Source: CAYMKL01 sp964390805 (GTDB lineage: Bacteria; Chloroflexota; Anaerolineae; VGOG01). Taken from it: a DNA stretch of 51,823 nt. Shown here piece by piece: positions 48,674-51,823 of this stretch. Position numbers and translations under genes: made by a program. The stretch covers positions 1 to 51,823 of the forward strand of contig CAYMKL010000036.1 in assembly GCA_964390805.1 (NCBI GenBank), written 5' to 3'. The notes under the pieces were generated by a model that saw only the letters and a program-made list of their open reading frames with translations, ran no database searches and had not been told where the DNA came from. The first letter of the stretch is position 1; the number at the start of each line of letters is the position of its first letter.

Positions 48674-50410
48674 ATGCAGAACGCTTTGCTCGTGATAATA
48701 GACAACACGAGTCCAAATAACACCTACGGCCCATATCTCGGTGAGTTATTGCGCGCGGAAGGCATAAGCGGGTTTCGCTTGGAGGGATTGTCAAACGTCA
48801 ACGAAGCTCTTCTAGCGCAGAGCGGCGTGGTGATCCTGACCCGCTGCTCGATAACGGAAAAGACGCGGGATCTCCTGGCCAATTATGTCGCCACAGGCGG
48901 GCAATTGATTATTCTAGCGCCTGAGACCATCTGGGAGCCGTTGCTCGGCTTGATACCCCTGCCGACGGGCGTGTTGGATGGCTACCTAAAGCTGGTGATC
49001 AGCCAGGCAGTGGGCCATGGACTTCCGGCCGAGTCGTTTCAGTTACATGGGGTGGCGCGGCATTGGCTCAGCGCCGGGGCGCAGACGCTAGCGACTTTGT
49101 ATAGCGATGCTTTATCGCCTACCGGTTTTCCGGCGGTGGCGCTACACAGCCATGGTGAAGGACGGGTCGTCACCTTCAGCTTTGACTTGAGCGAGAGCGT
49201 CGCAACCACCCGCCAGGGCAATATGCGTTGCGCTTTCGCCAAGCTGGACGACACGACCAATGGCCCTCGTCCGGGAGATCTGTTCGGAGCTGGGTGGATC
49301 GACGTCGGCAAGGAGCACATGCCCCAAGCGGACATTCAGCAGGCCCTCTTGGCCCGCGTGGTCGAGATGCTGAGCCCAGCGCCGCTACCCAGATTGTGGT
49401 ATTTACCCGGGCTAGCCCGAGCAATCTTGATCCTAACGGGCGACGGCGAAGCGACCGATCCGACCAATTTCCGCGCCCAGATCGAGGGCGTGGAGCGTTA
49501 TGGGGGGCATATTAACTTCTACCTGATGGAGAACACCCGCATCACACCGGAGCAAGAAGCGACATGGCGGGCACGAGGGCATGGTTTCGGATTACACCCT
49601 TGGGCCGGATCATTGCCAACGGTACAGCTCATGCGCCAAGAGTTCCCTCGGCAGGAAGCGCTCTTCCGAGCCAAGTTTGGACACCCAAGCCGCACTGTCC
49701 GCTGTCACGGGGTCCGGTGGTGTGGCTATATGGAACAGGCGCACTTGTGGGCCGAAATGGGTATCTCAATGGATCTCAACTTTCTGAGCACGCGCCCCAG
49801 CCACGGCAAGTTCATGACAGGATCAGGGCGTGCGGTGCGCTTTGTCAGCGAGATGGGAGAGGTCCTCCCCGTTTGGCAGCAAGCAACGCAGCTGGAAGAT
49901 GACATACTTTTGCACAGCCCCCACTACGGCCCAAATCCGCACACGTACAACCTGAGTAGTGACGAAGGGGTTCTGTTCTCCTCGCGGCTTTTGACCGCTA
50001 GCTTCCAGCATTACCACACACCGATCGTGATGAATGTCCATCCGCATCGCTACGTCCGCCACAGCGGGCCATGGTTGGATCGCACGCTAGCTTTTGCACG
50101 AGAGCATGAGATCCCAATCTGGGGTACGCTTGATTGGCTGTCGTTTGTCGAGGCGCGGGATATGGCGCGAATAGAACAGTTGGCATATGATAACAGCGGA
50201 CGCCTAACGTTCAGCGTCACCGGTATTGTAGGCGACGCGGGTCTGACTCTGCGCTTGCCTATCCACCATAACGGCAAGACGTTGAGTGAGCTGAGACGGG
50301 CAGGTGAGCCACTGGAAGTGAGGACCATGACCGCGCAACAGCGCTCCTATGCATTTATCCCCCTAGATGGCGGCGACCTGACATTCGAGGCCTACTACGG
50401 CAAGGAGTGA
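48674..50410 (+). CDS. Two-domain protein: GATase-like N-terminus, NodB/deacetylase-like C-terminus
   Basis: The 578-residue protein starts LLVIIDNTSPNNTYGPYLGELLRAEGI, with a GGQLIILAPE turn (about residues 76-85) like the class I glutamine amidotransferase-like domains found in sugar hydrolases. From about 250 a deacetylase-like barrel begins: LILTGDGEATDPTNF stands where NodB proteins have TFDDG, GFGLHPWAG and MNVHPHRYVRH supply candidate metal histidines. No signal peptide is visible. A C-terminal beta domain ends it. The most likely activity is hydrolysis of an N-acyl or carbohydrate substrate. The ATG at 48674 is chosen; a GTG at 48650 is possible. Ribosome site is weak (GGTAGAG). Confidence 0.55.
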   Translation: MQNALLVIIDNTSPNNTYGPYLGELLRAEGISGFRLEGLSNVNEALLAQSGVVILTRCSITEKTRDLLANYVATGGQLIILAPETIWEPLLGLIPLPTGVLDGYLKLVISQAVGHGLPAESFQLHGVARHWLSAGAQTLATLYSDALSPTGFPAVALHSHGEGRVVTFSFDLSESVATTRQGNMRCAFAKLDDTTNGPRPGDLFGAGWIDVGKEHMPQADIQQALLARVVEMLSPAPLPRLWYLPGLARAILILTGDGEATDPTNFRAQIEGVERYGGHINFYLMENTRITPEQEATWRARGHGFGLHPWAGSLPTVQLMRQEFPRQEALFRAKFGHPSRTVRCHGVRWCGYMEQAHLWAEMGISMDLNFLSTRPSHGKFMTGSGRAVRFVSEMGEVLPVWQQATQLEDDILLHSPHYGPNPHTYNLSSDEGVLFSSRLLTASFQHYHTPIVMNVHPHRYVRHSGPWLDRTLAFAREHEIPIWGTLDWLSFVEARDMARIEQLAYDNSGRLTFSVTGIVGDAGLTLRLPIHHNGKTLSELRRAGEPLEVRTMTAQQRSYAFIPLDGGDLTFEAYYGKE

Positions 50411-50535
50411 GCGTTAGCGTCTCGCCAATGGTTCTTGTACCCAAGACATCCCTGCAACTGGTTTTCCGCCGCATGTCAGTGCCCGATGTTGTGGTCCGGG
50501 AATGCACAGGAGCCATGAAGGGGCAGAAGAGCTGA

Positions 50536-50547
50536 CTCCGATCGGAG
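50536..50547. promoter_or_regulatory. Perfect 12-base palindrome in the gap before the ComA-like gene
   Basis: CTCCGATCGGAG is a perfect dyad about 100 bases upstream of a promoter. It could be a regulator site. The rest of 50411-50636 shows no gene or other structure. Confidence 0.3.
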
Positions 50548-50636
50548 CAGCCATTATGAGTCATCGGTTTACCCTGATGTGGCGCAAGGTCTGCTGCCCG
50601 CCCCCAAACTGACATGCACCTCCAATTCATGCCCTG

Positions 50637-50685
50637 TTGACAAACAACTCATTGGGTGGTATAGTGGTGCTCGGGTGGTCTGACC
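50637..50685 (+). promoter_or_regulatory. Promoter and GGTCTGACC operator of the ComA-like gene
   Basis: TTGACA (50637-50642), 17 bases, TATAGT (50660-50665), then GGTCTGACC (50677-50685) at the expected start. The same operator sits in the same place in the FadR-type gene's own promoter. Surrounding sequence is similar to the promoter at 38779. This predicts control by the FadR-type regulator. Confidence 0.75.
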
Positions 50686-50781
50686 TCTAGTCATCATTCT
50701 TTCTTAGTCAACATGATAATAGGGGAGAACTCAATGCTTGTCGGCAAGCATTGATTGATTATTGATAAGGAGGGAGTTACC

Positions 50782-51579
50782 ATGGTTCTGGCTAATGATG
50801 CATTTTGTTTTTTGCAAGATCTCCCGCAGAGACCGAAGAAGCCGCGGGAACAAGGTATCACCATGATGATCGACTGGGGGATCGGCCTCAGGCTTCAGCA
50901 GGATTATCTGGACCTGGCCGGAGAGTATATTGATCTGGCCAAGATCGCCGTCGGCATCTCCGGGATTCTCCGCCGGGAGTATCTCGCCAAGAAGATCCAA
51001 GTGTATCAAGACTACGACGCCATCACATTCCCTGGCGGGGGCTTCCTGGAATTGGCATATCAACGAGGACAGATCACGCCTTACCTCCAGGCAGTTGTTG
51101 ATATGGGCTACCAAGCTGTCGAGGTCTCTGACAACTACATAGATCTGCCTGCAAGAGAGAAGATGGAAATCATCGGCCGGGCACGCAGGGAGTTTGGCCT
51201 TCTTGTTCTAGGCGAAGTTGGAAAGAAGGAGGAAACTTCCGACCCACGAGAGATGATCGGGGATATCCACAACTGCCTTGAAGCGGGAGCGTGGAAGGTG
51301 TTTGTCGAGGCGAGGGAACTGTTCCAGGAAGGTTTCAAGGAGGATCTGGTTTTTGAGCTGTCGGCCTCTGTGCCCATTGAAAAACTGATCTTTGAGACAC
51401 CATCTACGTGGGCACCCAGAGTCCACCACTATGATCAGCACCAGACGTGGAGGTGGCTCATTGATCACTTTGGTTCAAATGTGAACATAGCCAATGTTGA
51501 TCCTCCTCACCTCGTTGAGCTGGAGGTGATGCGACAGGATGTTGGAGCCGAGCTGAGGTCGACACACGGAGAAGGTTAG
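50782..51579 (+). CDS. Phosphosulfolactate synthase (ComA) family protein
   Basis: The 265-residue TIM-barrel protein matches the ComA family: RPKKPREQGITMMIDWGIGLR (about residues 17-37), GEYIDLAKIAVG, ITFPGGGFLELAYQRG, GYQAVEVSDNYIDL and VLGEVGKKEE. ComA adds sulfite to phosphoenolpyruvate to give phosphosulfolactate, an early step towards coenzyme M or sulfolactate; some bacterial homologs have other roles. AAGGAGGG is seven bases before the ATG at 50782. Its promoter carries the operator of the FadR-type regulator beside the sulfatase-like genes, which supports a sulfur-linked function. No ComB or ComC gene is in the window. Confidence 0.85.
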   Translation: MVLANDAFCFLQDLPQRPKKPREQGITMMIDWGIGLRLQQDYLDLAGEYIDLAKIAVGISGILRREYLAKKIQVYQDYDAITFPGGGFLELAYQRGQITPYLQAVVDMGYQAVEVSDNYIDLPAREKMEIIGRARREFGLLVLGEVGKKEETSDPREMIGDIHNCLEAGAWKVFVEARELFQEGFKEDLVFELSASVPIEKLIFETPSTWAPRVHHYDQHQTWRWLIDHFGSNVNIANVDPPHLVELEVMRQDVGAELRSTHGEG

Positions 51580-51646
51580 TAGAGGTCATCGTTGAAGAGT
51601 TGGCAACGGAGGAATAGCAAGCAAAGCAGTTGTTGGGGATCAGTCT

Positions 51647-51823
51647 ATGGAGATCACGGTCATACTCTACGGATCTCTGAGGAGATATGGAAGTCAGGAA
51701 CAGGATTTGCTGGTGTTCGATGTTCCCAATAGCACGACAGTTGAGGATGTGTTGGATAGGTTGAATCTTCGGCCTTGATCTTCGTTTCGGCCATTAGAGC
51801 TCAATCGGTGGAAAATGTCACAG
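51647..51823 (+). pseudogene. MoaD/ThiS-like gene, frameshifted and cut by the window edge
   Basis: The ATG at 51647 begins MEITVILYGSLRRYGSQEQDLL and VPNSTTVEDVLDRLNL, the first half of a ubiquitin-like sulfur carrier, but a TGA ends the frame at 51776-51778. In the next frame the sequence continues ALIFVSAIRAQSVENVT, close to the LIFVNG...L strand expected next. A single-base frameshift (or sequence error) is therefore likely. The C-terminal Gly-Gly would lie beyond the window. Confidence 0.6.

Overview
The window most resembles a member of the Chloroflexota (Anaerolineae-like), probably from an uncultured lineage. Both solute-binding lipoproteins carry a long Val/Glu/Lys repeat linker after the lipobox, which is common in that phylum. 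Supporting this are the moderately high G+C, the tungsten-type aldehyde oxidoreductase and the wealth of family 5 ABC transporter genes. The assignment is inference. No rRNA, tRNA or CRISPR array is visible.

Layout. (1) 1-5.1 kb holds unrelated genes, mostly on + (nitroreductase, dual-specificity phosphatase, universal stress protein, Tex) plus an orphan AbrB gene on -, with peroxiredoxin and YifB/ComM remnants. (2) 5.2-11.9 kb, minus strand: an operon-like series of MttB-like methyltransferase, class I DhnA/LsrF-type aldolase, ThrB-like kinase, PdxA, short-chain threonine dehydrogenase and KBL. It fits breakdown of threonine or hydroxythreonine. (3) 12.2-23.4 kb, minus strand: binding protein, DHDPS-family lyase, two permeases, amidohydrolase, Asp-box propeller protein, tungsten AOR and its MoaD-like partner, with remnants of a second lyase and a phosphotriesterase-like hydrolase. 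(4) 23.5-37.6 kb, minus strand: three alkaline-phosphatase-superfamily 'sulfatases', ATP sulfurylase, a CysD/CysH PP-loop protein, HpcH aldolase, acetoacetate-decarboxylase-like protein, FAD flavoprotein, an unknown protein, class II aldolase, a PanB-like protein and a Gfo/Idh/MocA oxidoreductase. (5) 37.7-39.4 kb is the divergent control region: FadR-type and IclR-type regulators facing outward, three near-consensus promoters, a tandem NrdR-box-like pair and a transposase remnant among palindromes. (6) 39.4-51.8 kb, plus strand: a second, differently ordered set of DHDPS-family lyase, two permeases, a cytochrome c, binding protein, Asp-box protein, a further DHDPS homolog, a deacetylase-like protein, a phosphosulfolactate-synthase-like protein and a frameshifted MoaD/ThiS-like gene cut by the window edge.

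Working model (inference): this is a catabolic island with two related uptake-plus-lyase modules for unknown small organic acids or amino sugars, joined to a sulfur-related branch. The same GGTCTGACC dyad lies just downstream of the -10 of both the FadR-type regulator promoter and the phosphosulfolactate-synthase promoter, which would place them in one regulon. About ten gene remnants show that the island is turning over. No ABC ATPase genes accompany either transporter set.
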